Of a stretch of 64,000 nucleotides of DNA, positions 40,190-53,286 are shown one piece after another. Below the pieces are notes generated by a model. It saw only the letters and a list, made by a program, of their open reading frames with translations. It ran no database searches and was not told the origin of the DNA. Source of the stretch: Neocallimastix lanati (nom. inval.) (Eukaryota > Neocallimastigomycota > Neocallimastigomycetes > Neocallimastigales > Neocallimastigaceae); contig JACVTC010000084.1 in the NCBI GenBank assembly GCA_016946835.1, forward strand, positions 626,001-690,000, in the 5' to 3' direction. The position numbers and the translations under genes were made by a program. The stretch's first letter is position 1, and each line of letters starts with the position of its first letter.

Positions 40190-41010
40190 ACCAATGATAA
40201 CCCTTCAAAAACGAGTATATAAAGGAATTTTTGGAAAAAAAAATTTTTCAATATTTTATAACTTCAGACATGATAAAGAAAATATCTTTATCTTCCAGTA
40301 TTAATATATTAGAGAATTGAAAAAGCAAAATGCTTTAATCATCCTTATCTTAATCAAAGAATTGAACCCGAATTTTAAGGATATTAATGTAGAATATATT
40401 CATTTAGTTGATGTTTGTGGGCAAATTCCAACTCTTAAAGATTATGCTTGAAAAAAAAAAAAGTTACAAGAACAAAATCATTGTGTCCTTAGTTTTAGTA
40501 CAATGAAAACTTTATTAAATCTTTTTTGGAGCGATTCCTCGATTTTGAAAATTTATCGGTATTCCCGTTTGGATAGTGACACATCTTCCGGTGAAAGACA
40601 ACGAAGAATTGATGCATTCAATTCACCAGATTCTGATCTCTTCATCTTTCTTTTAACTACTCATACTGGAAGGTTAAGGTATTAACTTAACAACAGCGGA
40701 TACCATTATTATGTATGATCATGATTGGAGTTCCTCAGGTCAAAAAAAGGTAGTAGCCGCCTATAAATTAGTAATAAAAGATAGTGCCAAAGAACGTATG
40801 ATTCCAAGTCAATAATCAAAAAAAAAACTTGCGTTAAATCAATTAATAGTGAATTCTTTAAGTAAAAATCAAATTCCGATTGAAAAAGATGATATGTTAC
40901 GTATCCTTTGTTATGGTGCAAAATCTTTATTTGAAGAAATTGAACAATATTCCAAAGAAACTTTAAAATGGGAAGAGAAGTCAGGTATAAAGAACAAGAA
41001 AAAAAAATAT
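40190..41010 (+). pseudogene. ISWI-type SNF2 chromatin remodeller pseudogene (C-terminal half of ATPase)
   Basis: The plus strand, read across frames, follows the helicase lobe 2 of ISWI in order: K..CFNHPYL (about 40330), HLVDVCGQIPTLKDY (about 40400; compare HLVxNCGKMxxLDKL), LQEQNHCVLSFSTMKTLL (about 40465), YRYSRLDSDTSSGERQRRID (about 40556), INLTTADTIIMYDHDWSSSG (about 40678), KKVVAAYKLVIKDSAKERM, and the ISWI-specific tail LALNQLIVNSLS...KDDMLRILCYGAKSLFEE (about 40830-40940). Stops and shifts occur between the blocks, for instance TGA at about 40449, TAA at 40683 and TAA at about 40815. No intron was needed to join them, so it may be a processed copy, but this is not proven. The functional gene must be elsewhere in the genome. 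Confidence 0.8.
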
Positions 41011-41059
41011 TTATTTATTAAATACATATATAATAATAATAATAATAAGACTATGAATT

Positions 41060-41740
41060 CTAATAATTATCAACATCAACATCATTAACATCAGCATTGT
41101 CAGCATCAATATCATCAACATCAATATCATTAACATCAATATCATTAACATCGACATTGTCAATATCAATATCATCAACATCAAGAATATTATCATCAGA
41201 ATATTCACTATCATCAGAACTTTTATAACCTGAATAGTCACTGGTAGTATCATCAGCATAATCCTCAATATCCATAGAATCTTCATTATTATCACTTCCA
41301 GTAGGACATTTGTTATCTAAAGATTCATTAGTCGAACATTCATGATTAGGGTTTTCATAAGCAGGATATTCATAAGTAGGATATTCATGAGTAAGATATT
41401 CATCAAAGAGATAGGGATATACCTCATGAGAACTGGCCAAAAAAGATTCAAAAATATTCACAAAGTTATAGATATGATTGAAATTATTATTATAATTATT
41501 GAGAGTGTTTTCGTTTCCATCGTCGTCACTGCCTTCACTAAGTGACAAATTTTCATTATCAGTGATATAGTAGGTATCATTACTATTAACAAAATCATTC
41601 ATTTGTTCCTCTGGAACCGTTTTATATATTGGATGTGAACCTGGAAAATAACTATTAATAAAATAGTTGGAGAAGGAATGTAAGGTGTTATCATTATCAG
41701 GGTCAAAAGAAGTGGTAAAAATTTGATTAACTGGATCCAT
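41060..41740 (-). CDS. Hypothetical acidic repeat protein, 226 aa
   Basis: One uninterrupted frame from an ATG at 41740 to TAG at 41060-41062. The N-terminal half is ordinary sequence rich in Asn, Asp, Ser, Tyr and Phe (MDPVNQIFTTSFDPDNDN...). The middle has short imperfect repeats of EYPTYEYPAYENP type. The C-terminus is a run of D-V-N-D-I / D-V-D-D-I repeats, encoded by a CATCAACATCAATAT-like 15-bp DNA repeat at 41080-41180. There is no signal peptide, membrane segment or known domain. The frame is long for such AT-rich DNA and keeps non-repetitive coding-like sequence, but part of it is repeat-driven, so expression needs checking. Confidence 0.45.
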   Translation of the reverse strand: MDPVNQIFTTSFDPDNDNTLHSFSNYFINSYFPGSHPIYKTVPEEQMNDFVNSNDTYYITDNENLSLSEGSDDDGNENTLNNYNNNFNHIYNFVNIFESFLASSHEVYPYLFDEYLTHEYPTYEYPAYENPNHECSTNESLDNKCPTGSDNNEDSMDIEDYADDTTSDYSGYKSSDDSEYSDDNILDVDDIDIDNVDVNDIDVNDIDVDDIDADNADVNDVDVDNY

Positions 41741-43377
41741 TATTATAAGAATTTCTCTTCTTCTTCTTCTTCTTCTTTCTTATTATAAGTAAATGCCTAT
41801 ATGGTATGAGTTTGCTTGTTGATTTAAAATTTCGATGCAGTTAATATTATAATTAGTAATAATTAGTTTTTTTTTTTTTTTTTTTTTTTTCTATAAAATA
41901 TATTTTAAGTATATATATTTTTCTATTTTACAAAATCTAATGTAAGTTAAAAAATAAAAGAAACAACTGTAAATTAGTTATTGATTTTTTTTTTTTTTTT
42001 TTTTTTTTTTTGAAGGAGAAATTTATCTTTTTTATATTTTTTTTTTTTTATTTTCTTCCATCTTTAATAGATTGAATGTCTGATTTATAATACTATTATT
42101 TAATTACCTATTAAATATAATAATACCTTTTTATTTATTTATTAACATAAATTGAATTTAATTTTAATATTTCTTTTTTTTTTTTATTTATTTTGTTTAT
42201 ATAAACAGTCAAAAATGCAAAGATATAAATTGTTTTATTATAGAATAATGAATAACAATATATAAAAATTATTATTGGATAAATTATTAATTTAAATTAG
42301 ATTTATTAAATTTAATCATTAATTAATATTTAAATATACATCATAACTAAATAAATAAATAAATAAATATATACATAATCAAATAAATAAATAAATAAAC
42401 TAAATAAAATAAAAATTTATTAATATTAATTATTTCCTTTTATATAAAAACAATCAAAATTTGTTTAGAATAAAAAAACAAGAAAAGAAAAATTAAAAAT
42501 TTGACTTGTTATGGAATGTATAAAAATAATAAATAAAGTTTATAAAAAAATTTTTTTTTTTTATTTCTTGATAAATATTATTTTTATAAAAATCATTTGA
42601 ATTAAATGTGTTAATAATATTTATATTATATATTATATATATATATATATATAAATGCATTAAAACTTTCATCATTTAATATTTATTCATTTTGGATAAA
42701 TACTTTTATTTGGAAAGAGAGAGAGAGAGAAAGGCAAAATCAAATCAAATCAAATCAATAATTATTCAAATATCCTTTTCTTTTTATATATATATATTAC
42801 ATTTTGTATTTGTATAATTTTTTTTAATGATAATTAATAAATCAATGTATATTTAAATAGATATTTATTATTATCTTTTTTTTTTTTTTTTTATGTTTTT
42901 AATATATTAAATATTTTCTTATTTATTAAAAATATATATTTTTTTTGTACGTTTATTTATTTGATAATATATTTTTTTATATGTTTATTTATTTGTTATT
43001 AATATAATAATAATTTCTTTTTATTATTATCAATATTTTTAGTTATATCTTTTTTTTTATTATATGTTTTATGCATATTCTGATATATGATATCAAACAT
43101 TTATGTATATCTTACTCCATATGTAATAAATAATAATATTATAAATTCTGAAGACTTTTTTTTTTTTATTATTTATAAATAATATTGTCAATTTCTTTAT
43201 GTAGTATATGAAGGTCAAATTAAAGATATTTCATAATTTAAATTAAATTAATTATATATTACATTTTATTGTATAATATATTAATATAATTAATTTTATT
43301 ATTATTTTTTAATATCTATCTAATTTTTTTTTTAATAAAATATATTTAATATGTATGGTCCATCGATTTATATATTT

Positions 43378-43408
<31 letters not shown>

Positions 43409-44272
43409 GTTATTTATAATAATGTGATAATATACAATAACAGGTCAAAATAAATAGATACTTATAGATACATTATATTTTATGAATATTATTAATATTA
43501 CTTTTATTATAGTTATTTTAATTTTATTCTTTTTTTTTTTTTTTTTTTTTTTTTTAATTCAATTTAGAAATATAAATACTAATATGTATATATATAACAT
43601 AAATAATATATTTCTAGCTGTGGCAATTAATAAAATTAATATATATATTATATATATATATTTTTTAAAAATAAGTACCTCAGGGTTTAAAGGACTGAAA
43701 TTTAAGTTTTTAATAATAGTAATTATTCTGAAAAATTAACAAAACTCACTTAAGATATAATGATGCTTTTTTTTTTTTTTTCCTTTAAAATTCACTATTT
43801 CATTGTTTATCATTTCATGTATTAATCCCTTATAGATACATTTATTTAATTAATTATTTAATTATTTATTTATTTATTTAATTTTTTAATAAAATAATGG
43901 ACATTTATTAATGGACTTAAGGGTTAGTTAATATCGAATTTTTTTAATATTTATGTCTATTAAAATATAAAATTTTATTTATTTTTATATTTTATATAAA
44001 AAACTTAACATTTATGAATATATCAAATATTATAAATTTAAATTATAAATTTTGTATTAATTTTTTTTTTTTTTTAATTGTATTATTTTTATACCAACAA
44101 AAACTTTAATTATGAGATGATTAAAATTATTTATCTATTATATATTTAAAAATATTAATATTTAATATTTATTGGTTTCATTTTATACATTAAAAAAAAA
44201 AAAAAAATAGTCTTTCATTATTAATCAATGTGACTTTTTGACTTTTAAATCAAACGAATTTAAATTAAAATG

Positions 44273-44332
<60 letters not shown>

Positions 44333-44754
44333 TTATTATTTTAAAATATTTGAATATTTTTAAAATTTTATTAAAAAATATATCTTTTTATATAAAATAT
44401 TTTTATAATTTGTTTATAATAAATAAAATAAAACAAATTAAAATAATTAATTAACTTTACTAAATAAATTAGATAAATCACTTGATAATTCTAGTATAGA
44501 TTTGATTTATTGTAAAGACAAAAACAGAAATATAAAAATAATAATAATATTAATATTAATATTAATATAAATAATAAAATAATAATAATACTATTAATAC
44601 TAATCTTAATGCTAATTATAATCATCATCATAATATTAATAATAAATCTATAGTAATTTGAATGTTTAATATAATTTTATAAGTCATAATTTTTTTTTTT
44701 TTTTATAATTTATTATATTGTTAGATAGTTATTTTTTTTTTTTTCATATTATTT
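41741..44754. other. Intergenic, low complexity, no gene seen
   Basis: AT-rich with homopolymers (for example 41867-41891, 41985-42011, 44276-44325), a (CTT)n tract at 41757-41777, (GA)n at about 42715-42730 and (AATCA)n at about 42738-42760. The frame at 43482-43739 is low-complexity Ile/Phe and is not supported. Confidence 0.75.
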
Positions 44755-47618
44755 TTAAATAAAGTCAGGCATACATTGATGATGATATTCATTAAATTTA
44801 ACACATTTTGAACCTGGCTTACAACACTTTGGTGCTTTTGGATAATTAATACCTCCACAATATTCATAAACATTAGCACAATTAGAATTCGAGTCTTTTG
44901 AATTGGGTTTTGAAGGGTCGGCGGTGTTGGCTACTAAATGAGCAGGCATACATTGGTGAAATACATTATTATTCTTCACACATACATTACCTGGAGTACA
45001 ACATTTCGGTACATTTGGATATCTTGATCCACCACAGGCTTCATACGATTTAGCACAAGTTACTTGTGGTGTAGGTGTTGTTGTCTTAGTAGTCTTAGTT
45101 GTCGTAGTTGTAGTCGTAGTTGTAGTCGTAGTTGTAGTTGTAGTTGCAGCTATTGTTGTTGTAGTTGTAGTTGTAGTTGTGATTGTGGTTGCCGTTTTTC
45201 CTTTGGAGGATGATGATGATTTGGATTGTGATGAATTATCTGGCATACAAATTGAGAAATATTTGTTAAAGGAAACACAAATGTAACCAGATTTACAACA
45301 TTTTGGTGCATAAGGATTACTAATACCACCACATACATTAAATTCTCTAGCACAATTAGTATTGGTTGGTGATGAAATAGTAATATTAGTAGTGGTAGTA
45401 GTAGTGGTGGTGGTAGTAGTAGTAATTGTTGATGTTTTAGAGGTAGTGGAAGTTGATAATGATGAAAGTGTACTATTAGCTGCTGTAGTAACCAATATCT
45501 TATCATTTATTAAAAGGGATTGTTCTTCAATAATTACTTCAGTATTAATTTCATCAGTTAATGAAAAGCTTTGATCATCAGGTTCAATGTGAAGAGTTTC
45601 ATAAGAAATGGTCGGGTTTTCAGTTATACTATCTATACTTGTAGTAGTAGTAGTAGTTGTTGTTGTTGTTGTGGTAGTGATAGTAGTAGTAATTTCTGGA
45701 ATTGGAGTTGTTGTAGTTGTTGAAGTTGTTGTAGTTTTGGTTTTAGGGATAGTGATAGTGATTGTGGTGGTAACTGTTGTTTTTGGTTTTGTAGTAGTAG
45801 TAGTAGTAGTAGTGGAATTAATTTGTGATTTACAGGAATGAGGAATGGAACACCATTCACCATCTTCAATACCCCATTCTTCCGTGTCAGTATAAAGAAT
45901 TTCACAGGAAGAACAACATTTATAGGTTCCACCACTTGGACAAAGTTGAAGGTCAACAATACCACACCATTCATCATTTTCAACACCATACCATTTATTC
46001 GCACTTTTAGAAAAGTAAATTAGTTCTGTTGTTTTAGAGGTACAGCATGGGTAACCTAAACTCTTTGACCAACAGGAATCATGGTCTTCTTCAGCTCCAG
46101 CTTCAGCTTCAGAAGAAGCAGTTTCATCAAAGAGACACCAATCTCCATTTTCAATCCCCCATTTGCCAACAACATCCACGGTTTGAACGGCAGTAGTATC
46201 AAAGACACAACAATTATAGCCTGAGTTATGGCAACCACCATTCTTTTCTTCATAACTAATGGTATTAATGGTGTAATTCATATCCTCAAGATATTCCTTA
46301 GCATAGGAACAATCCATTTTATAGGTTTCACAGGCAAATCTAAATCTTTCAATTATCCATTGTTTTAGGCCGAGAATATAGTCATCATTATAAATCGAGT
46401 CACTTTGATATTTTCTAAGTTTAACGGTTGTAAATTCCGTATTCTCAAGAAAATCTTCATAGTTGAAATAATCCTCAATCTTAATGTTAATTCTTTTCAC
46501 CCTTCCGGGAAGGGAACCATTCTCATCTGGAGTACGGTCCTCTTTAATAAAGGGGGCAATAAATTGCTTTAATTTATCGATACGTGGAAGGAGCTTCTTT
46601 GGATTGAAGACCTTTTCCATAATTTCCGCCATATCCCTAAGGAGTTCCTCATTCTCTTCATTTAAATCAAGGATTTTAAAAAGAGGATTTGAACCATCAT
46701 AGATTTCTTGAGTAAATGTTCTGCGAGTATTGGAGATTTTGTAGGCACCAAATTCACTATCATAGTCATAAAGTAAAGGAATCCATTGATCCTTACCTTT
46801 CTCCTTATCATGATACATATAGATAAAACTGTTATGGGCATTGGTGATGTGATCCCATGAACCAAATAAATATTTTAGAGCTTGCCATTTAATGAACGTT
46901 TTAACATCAAAGAATTCCTCCAATTCTTTTCTGGTTTTTGTTTTCTCTAAACGATCTTGAAATGCCTTAAAGTCGGGGTCATCAACGATATCTTCATCAT
47001 CATTGATACAGTTGAAAAATTTATTATTACCATAATTTCTATCGCAGGTGTAAAGATGTTTCGTGGATTTCTCACCATAATTATACTCTATCCATTGAGA
47101 TTTAAAGGCATCTCTCATAGCGAATAATCCCATAAATTTATCGTTGAAATAAAGTTTAGCAAAATTTAGTGAAAGGGAAGGCAACTCTACTACATTACAA
47201 ATATCATAGGCAAGCTTTTCTCGAAGGAAGGAAGGATCTACGGCTTCAGAACGAAAACGTAGCTGTTTCCTTTCAAATAGTTGTCCCTTCTTAATTTTAA
47301 CGTTATACCCTAATTTCTCAAAATTTTTGGTATATTTGCCACCAACAGAAAATTTAATTTTTTCTACTTTGGTAACTTCACTATTTTTCATTTTTTTTTT
47401 TTTTTTTTTTTGTTTTTGTTTTTGTGAAATTTTGATTTGAGATTTTATTAATATTTTATTGATATTTTATTAAATAAAAAAGAAAATATTTTTTTTATAT
47501 AAAAAAATTATGATAGAATAAATAAATAAATATTTATATAAAATAAAATAAAAATATATATAGATAATTAGGTAAAACAAATATTATTTTCATAGTAAAG
47601 TAATATCTAATGATAAAT

Positions 47619-47656
<38 letters not shown>

Positions 47657-48111
47657 TACCCATTAAGATCGAAAATTAATTCGGCATTTTCAGTCTCATA
47701 ATCTGGAATTTTAATTAAACCGTAACTGCTAGAGAGGACCTGTTCCAGTTTCTTATCTGAATATTTACTAATAATCTGTTCAAAATCAGATAAAGTGATA
47801 TTTTTTTTATTATTTATTATTTTCATGTCCTCCGGGTCGGTTATGGCAGCTTTATCTATTAATTTAAGATTAATGGCTTCTTTCATGGCATAATCAAAAT
47901 CAACCCATGATGCAGTGAGACATGCCTCATTCTTATTAAGATATCGGACATTCATATCACGTTCACATTGATATTTTAAAAAAAAATTATTATAATCCTT
48001 ATCATTTAACTTTATTGTAACTTTTGGAATAACAAAATCTGTTTTTTCAAATAATTGGGCTCTCTTAATACCTCCAAAGAAGTCATCTTCAGCTAAGGAA
48101 GTACTAACAAC

Positions 48112-48172
<61 letters not shown>

Positions 48173-48255
48173 AATATTATAATAATTTAATATATATATA
48201 TATATACTATGTAGTACTTACATAGACCAATTAACGATAGTACTTTTATCCTCAT
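44755..48255 (-). CDS. Secreted CotH-family protein with three fungal dockerins and three CBM1-like modules
   Basis: Spliced model: 48255-48222, 48110-47660 and 47380-44755, all GT-AG and in phase, 1036 aa. Exon 1 is only 34 nt and, with the start of exon 2, makes the signal peptide MRIKVLSLIGLFVSTSLA. Residues about 20-530 form a CotH kinase-like domain, with the motifs WDHITNAHNSFIYMY and WIPLLYDYDSEFG (probable ATP/Mg site). Three cysteine-rich dockerins of the fungal CBM10 type follow at about 545-580, 598-636 and 642-674 (each with WG or WYG and a WC). Then come Thr-rich linkers and three CBM1-like modules at about 838-874, 937-974 and 996-1033 (C...CGG...P.CC..G..CV......QCMP). It should be a cellulosome component that docks on scaffoldins and binds plant wall. 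What the CotH domain phosphorylates, if anything, is unknown. The domains are firm; the biological role is inferred. Confidence 0.93.
48115..48167. repeat. (TTA)n microsatellite inside CotH intron 1
   Basis: About 17 TTA units within the 111-bp intron between the 34-nt signal-peptide exon and exon 2 of the CotH gene. It adjoins the acceptor at 48111-48112, so its length directly sets the space near the 3' splice site. Confidence 0.9.
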
Positions 48256-48555
48256 TTTTTTTAGATATTATTATTTTATACTATATTTTATTATCTTTAT
48301 TGTATATATTTTGTAATTAATTAAAATATTATTCTATTTGAATAAACCCTTATTGAATATATATCCTTATCCTTTATAATTATTGATTTTGATTTATATT
48401 ATAATATTTTTATCTTGAATAATTTTTTTTAAAAATCTTTTTTTTTTTTTTTTTTTTTTTGTTTAATTATAATAGATATAATATAATACACGATTTTTTT
48501 TTTTTTTTTTTTTTTTTAAGATACAAAATATTGTTAGGATAAAAAATATTTACAG

Positions 48556-48594
<39 letters not shown>

Positions 48595-49496
48595 GATATC
48601 TTATTAAAAATTATAATTATGTTTAGAAATAGTTTATATTATAGACATATATTAATATTATTTATTTACAAACATATTAAAAATATATGTATAGGTATAG
48701 TATATTATTTAATTTTAATTTTTTTCCTCAGTATTCAATCTCTTTCTTTTTACTTTTATTTTTTATTTTTATGTTTTTTATTTTGTTATTACTGTTTTTA
48801 TTTATTTTATTATTTATTTTATTTTTTTTTTCTTTATTTTATTTATTTTTATTTTATTATATTTATTTTTATTTTATTGCATATTTTCTTATATTTTCTT
48901 ATACATTCTTATATATATATATTATATTTTCTTTTATTATAATTTTTATTTTTATTCTTTATTTTCTTTATATATATATATATATAAATAAATGAAATAA
49001 AATAAAAATATGTTAAATTCTTATATATATATATATATATTTATTTATTTATTTATTTGTAAAGAATTTTTCAAATTTTATTATATAAAAGAATAGAATA
49101 TAATAATCATTAATAATAATAATTATTTAATTTAAAATAAAATACAAAAATTACATTGAATGTCATATAAAATAAGGAATTATGAAAAAACTTTATTAGT
49201 ATTAAAAAGGTTATTTAAAAATTAAATAAATTATAATTTTATTTATAAATAAAAATCTCAAATATGTTAATTATTAAATTATTAATTAAATGTTTAATCA
49301 TTAAACTATATTACTTGTTAATTATAATTATTAATATGATTTTATTTATTTATTATTTTTTTTTCATCATTCTTAATTTGAATTTACAACATATAAATTT
49401 ATATGTAAATTGATTTTGTCACAGATAATATAATAAAAGTAAATATACTTAAATTTATAAAAATATTATATATAATATTTTTATAAATTTAGAATA

Positions 49497-49543
<47 letters not shown>

Positions 49544-50548
49544 TATAATGAATATATATTGAATAATATAATATCGTTAGTTAAAAAAAAAAATTATAAA
49601 TTATTGAAACAAATATTACTTATATTTAAATTTAAATAATGCTTTTTTTTTTTTTTTTTTTTTTTTTTTATTATTATTATTATTAAATTTTAAATTATTA
49701 TTTTTTGATTATATTAAATAAATTTTAAATCATTAATTTTCATATAAGAAATTTAAATTTGTCTTTTATGTTTAATTCTTATATATATCTTAAAAATAAA
49801 GAATCATCAACCAATAATTTTATTTAAACTTAATATAATTAAATTTTAATTTTATTATTAAAAACAAAAATCCATAAAAAATAAATAAATAAATAAATAT
49901 ATAAATAAATTTAAATTGATTGATTTAAGTTGTAATTATTTATTCAACAAAATTAAATATATTAAGGAAACCATGTCATCTATAGAGAGTGATCTTTTTA
50001 TATCTATTTGAATATGAATATAAATTTTTATAATTATTTATTTATATATAAAAAAAAGTTTTGATATTCATATAATATTAATAATAAAGTATTGAAAAGG
50101 ATTATACTTTTATAAAACAGAAATATTACTACCCATTATATCTAAGTAAAATTTAAAATAAAATATTATTTTAATATTATTTTCCTTTCACTTTAAAAAT
50201 TTAAATTTTATTTGTAAAAATCATTTTCAATTTATAATTATTTTAAAATAAAAAGTGATAAATGCAATTGTTAAATTATAAGGAAAATATAAATTACAAA
50301 AATAAATGTTTTTTTTTTTTTTTTTTTCTCTCTTTTTAGCATAGTTATAATTTTTTAAATAATTATATATATATATATATGAGTAATAAAGTTGACTTTG
50401 GTAAAACAAAACCTTTTTGAAAAATTTGTATTTAATAATGGTGTCGTTATCATATATTAATATATTAGAATACTTTAAATGAAGATGTTTCTTTAAATGA
50501 TTATAAAATAAATTTTCATAAATCAAGAAGTGAAAATGTAGGACTTTA

Positions 50549-50599
<51 letters not shown>
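48256..50599. other. Intergenic, no gene seen
   Basis: Very AT-rich with T-runs (48440-48460, 48495-48517, 48578-48594, 50312-50327, 50565-50597), A-runs (49502-49540) and (TA)n tracts. The frames at 48619-48942 and 50227-50526 are Phe/Leu/Ile low complexity and not supported. It holds the upstream region of the CotH gene. Confidence 0.75.
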
Positions 50600-50990
50600 C
50601 TTCAACTATAAATCAAGAAGTTTTTGCTGTTTCTGGTCAAACTCATTCTATTAGTGAAACAGATCTTCCTTCTCATCTTCTCATATTTGAAAGTGCTAAA
50701 ATTGTAAAAGTCTAATGGAGTAAATCCAATTGTTCCATCAGCTGATGTAGCAAAAGAATGATTAAAGTAATCAGGTAGTAATATAGAAAGTGAGTCAATT
50801 TGCAGAATTAATAAAAGGAAGAAACTATTAAAAAAAAAAAAAAAAAAAAAAAAAATCAAAATTTTGTCAATACTGCAGAACTTTTTTTGAAAGCAGGTTA
50901 TGATGGTAGTATTGAAATTCATGAATGTTAATCATTATCTTGTCCCGATAATTCTTTACAATTTACTTAAATAGACATACCAATAAATGA
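50600..50990 (+). pseudogene. Decayed coding fragment of unknown family
   Basis: The plus strand reads TINQEVFAVSGQTHSISETD..., LPSHLLIFESAKIVK (50600-50715), then after a stop or shift NGVNPIVPSADVAKE, and after an A-homopolymer NFVNTAELFLKAGYDGSIEI at about 50855-50925. The composition is clearly protein-like, unlike the flanks, but stops and shifts break it at least three times. I do not recognise the protein. Confidence 0.5.
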
Positions 50991-51027
50991 GGTGGTTCTG
51001 TTGAAAATAAATGATAATAAATTAAAA

Positions 51028-51069
<42 letters not shown>

Positions 51070-51380
51070 TAATATTAGTATTTCAAAAAAAAAATTTAAT
51101 TATAATATATAATATATATATTTGTTTTATTGATTATTTACTTAGTTAGGAAATTGAATGAATTTAATATTAAAATAATAAATAAATAAATTGATAGAAT
51201 AAAAAAAAAATTTTTTTTATAAATTTTTTTTTTTATAAAATAATTTGAATAATTTGTTATAATGAATTTTTATTGAAAACTCTTTTACATTTTCGATAAC
51301 TTCAAAAATAAATCTACATCCTTTTAAGATGTAAAATAAAAAATTTGTGCTTTCTTCTTTGTAAATATCTTTTATTTTAA

Positions 51381-52366
51381 TTAATGAATTATTATATATT
51401 TTCTTAAAGGTTCTACCTTTTCTATAAAAAAGGCATTATTGGATGTTTGATTAATAGATATAATTTTTTTATTTCTACATAGATTCATATCTTTATTAAT
51501 ATTTTGAATTATTTCTCTTAAAGATATATTATTGTTAACATCAAATTTAATTAAAAAAGTTTGAATGTCTATAAACATTCCAAAAAAATTTTCTGCTTCA
51601 TTATCTCTATTTATATTCACTAAAGATGTGTAAATATTATCTTGAGCACTATATTTATGCATAATAAATCCATATATGTCAAAAAAATAGAGCTTTTGAA
51701 TTCAAATTTGTTGATTTAATAAAATCATTTAAATTTTCATATATTTTATCAGAAATGGATAAGGTATCTGTAGCAATAACGTCCTTAATTTCATATTTTA
51801 TAATAGTATTATTAACTCTAGGAATATTTGATAAAATAAATTCTTTATCTAATATATCTTGATTCGTTAATATATTAGCATTACTTTCTTCTTGACATTT
51901 ATTACAATAATCCTTAAATTTTACTTGTAAATCTTGTAAAGATTCACCTTTATAAAGCTTTATTAATTCTTTAATATAAATATTAATAGATATATTATCT
52001 GAAATAGTTTTGTGAATGATAATTATTAAATTTTTTTCCTTATTAAAACCTATCTTAATTAAAGGTGATTTAGATAAATCAAAAGTTTGATAATACGAAC
52101 TAATTTTTTTATTAATTTCATAATCTAAATTTATAATAAAATTTTTATTAAATATTCCAATAAGTTTTAATTTATTATTAATTTCAATTTTTTTGAAATT
52201 ATATTTTAAAATTTCATGCCTATCTAAAAGCTTTTTGATACATTGTTTTTAATTTATTATAGTCTATTTCAGAATCAAAATTAATAGATTTAACAACTAT
52301 TTGAATAAAAGTCATATATAGCTTCTTGTTCTTTGTTAAAAAATCTTTATTATTTTCATACAACAT
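51381..52366 (-). pseudogene. NRPS condensation-domain pseudogene
   Basis: Minus strand, from an ATG at 52366. The blocks follow a condensation domain: LDRHEILKYNF (compare L..RHEILR), LSKSPLIKIGFNKEKN (compare P.R..L.), HKTISDN at the position of the active-site HHxxxDG, IYIKELIKLY, and in the last intact frame (51662-51381) HKYSAQDNIY, ENFFGMFIDIQTFLIKFD (compare IGMFVNTLPLR) and SLREIIQNI. Two single-base frameshifts break it, near 52235-52255 and in the T-run near 51690. The second histidine and the glycine of the active-site motif are lost. No adenylation or carrier domain is present nearby. Gut fungi are known to carry NRPS genes of bacterial origin; this is probably a fragment of one. 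Confidence 0.7.
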
Positions 52367-52814
52367 TTCAATAATAAAAATTTACTTCTAACATTTAGTA
52401 TTTCTAGTATTATAAAAAGAAAATTATTTATTAAAATTAAATATATTGACTTAATTTATATATTTCCTTGTTATATTTTTTATATAGTTAATAAACTTTT
52501 TTTATATCTATAATAAAGCAATTATGATTAAAAATTACTACTATTATTATTATAGTAATAACACTAAAAGTTGTAGTTATATATATATATATATATTTGT
52601 ATAATTTACTATATATATTATTTATTTTAAATTATTCAAGAAGAATTAATCTTCATGAAATAGCTATAAATCTTAAAATTATAAAATTATAAAATTAAAA
52701 AAAAATATATATATATATTTATATATTCTAATAAGGGAGTATAAAGGATCTTAATTAAAAAAAAAATAATAAATATAATTAAGAAATATATTAATAATAT
52801 AAAATAATTATATT

Positions 52815-52893
52815 CTTTTTTTGGCTAAATTTATATTAAAGAATAGTAAAACATTTTTTAATAATTTTTTTGGCTAAATTTATATTATATGAA
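52815..52893. repeat. 49-bp tandem unit, left array (2 copies)
   Basis: The unit GGCTAAATTTATATTA..GAATAGTAAAACATTTTTTAATAATTTTTTT begins at 52823 and again at 52872 (second copy incomplete). The same unit recurs in the same orientation at 55081 and 55130, so the two arrays bracket the TIR element at 52941-54612. Confidence 0.85.
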
Positions 52894-52940
52894 ATAAAAA
52901 TAAAAACTCTAATTAATAATAAATTTATGTTAATTAAGAA

Positions 52941-53248
52941 GAGTGTGTGTCATTTCGCAAAATTTTTTGTGTCATTTCGCAAAAGTTCATTTCGGAAAAG
53001 TTTCATTTCGCAAAATTTTAATAAATAGATAAATAAATAATAAAATATATAAATAAATAAATAATAAAAAAATAAAAAAAAAAGAATTATAAAATATAAA
53101 ATAAAAAATATAAAATAAAAAATAAAAAATAAAAAAAAAAAATATAAAATATAAAATATAAAATATAAAATATAAAAAAAAAAAAAATATAAAGTATAAA
53201 ATATAAAAAAAATATAAAATATAAAATATAAAATATAAAATAAAAAAT

Positions 53249-53286
<38 letters not shown>

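Noticed and set aside
45362-45841. Val-rich plus-strand frames inside the CotH gene
   Set aside because: Antisense of the Thr-rich linkers of the CotH protein.
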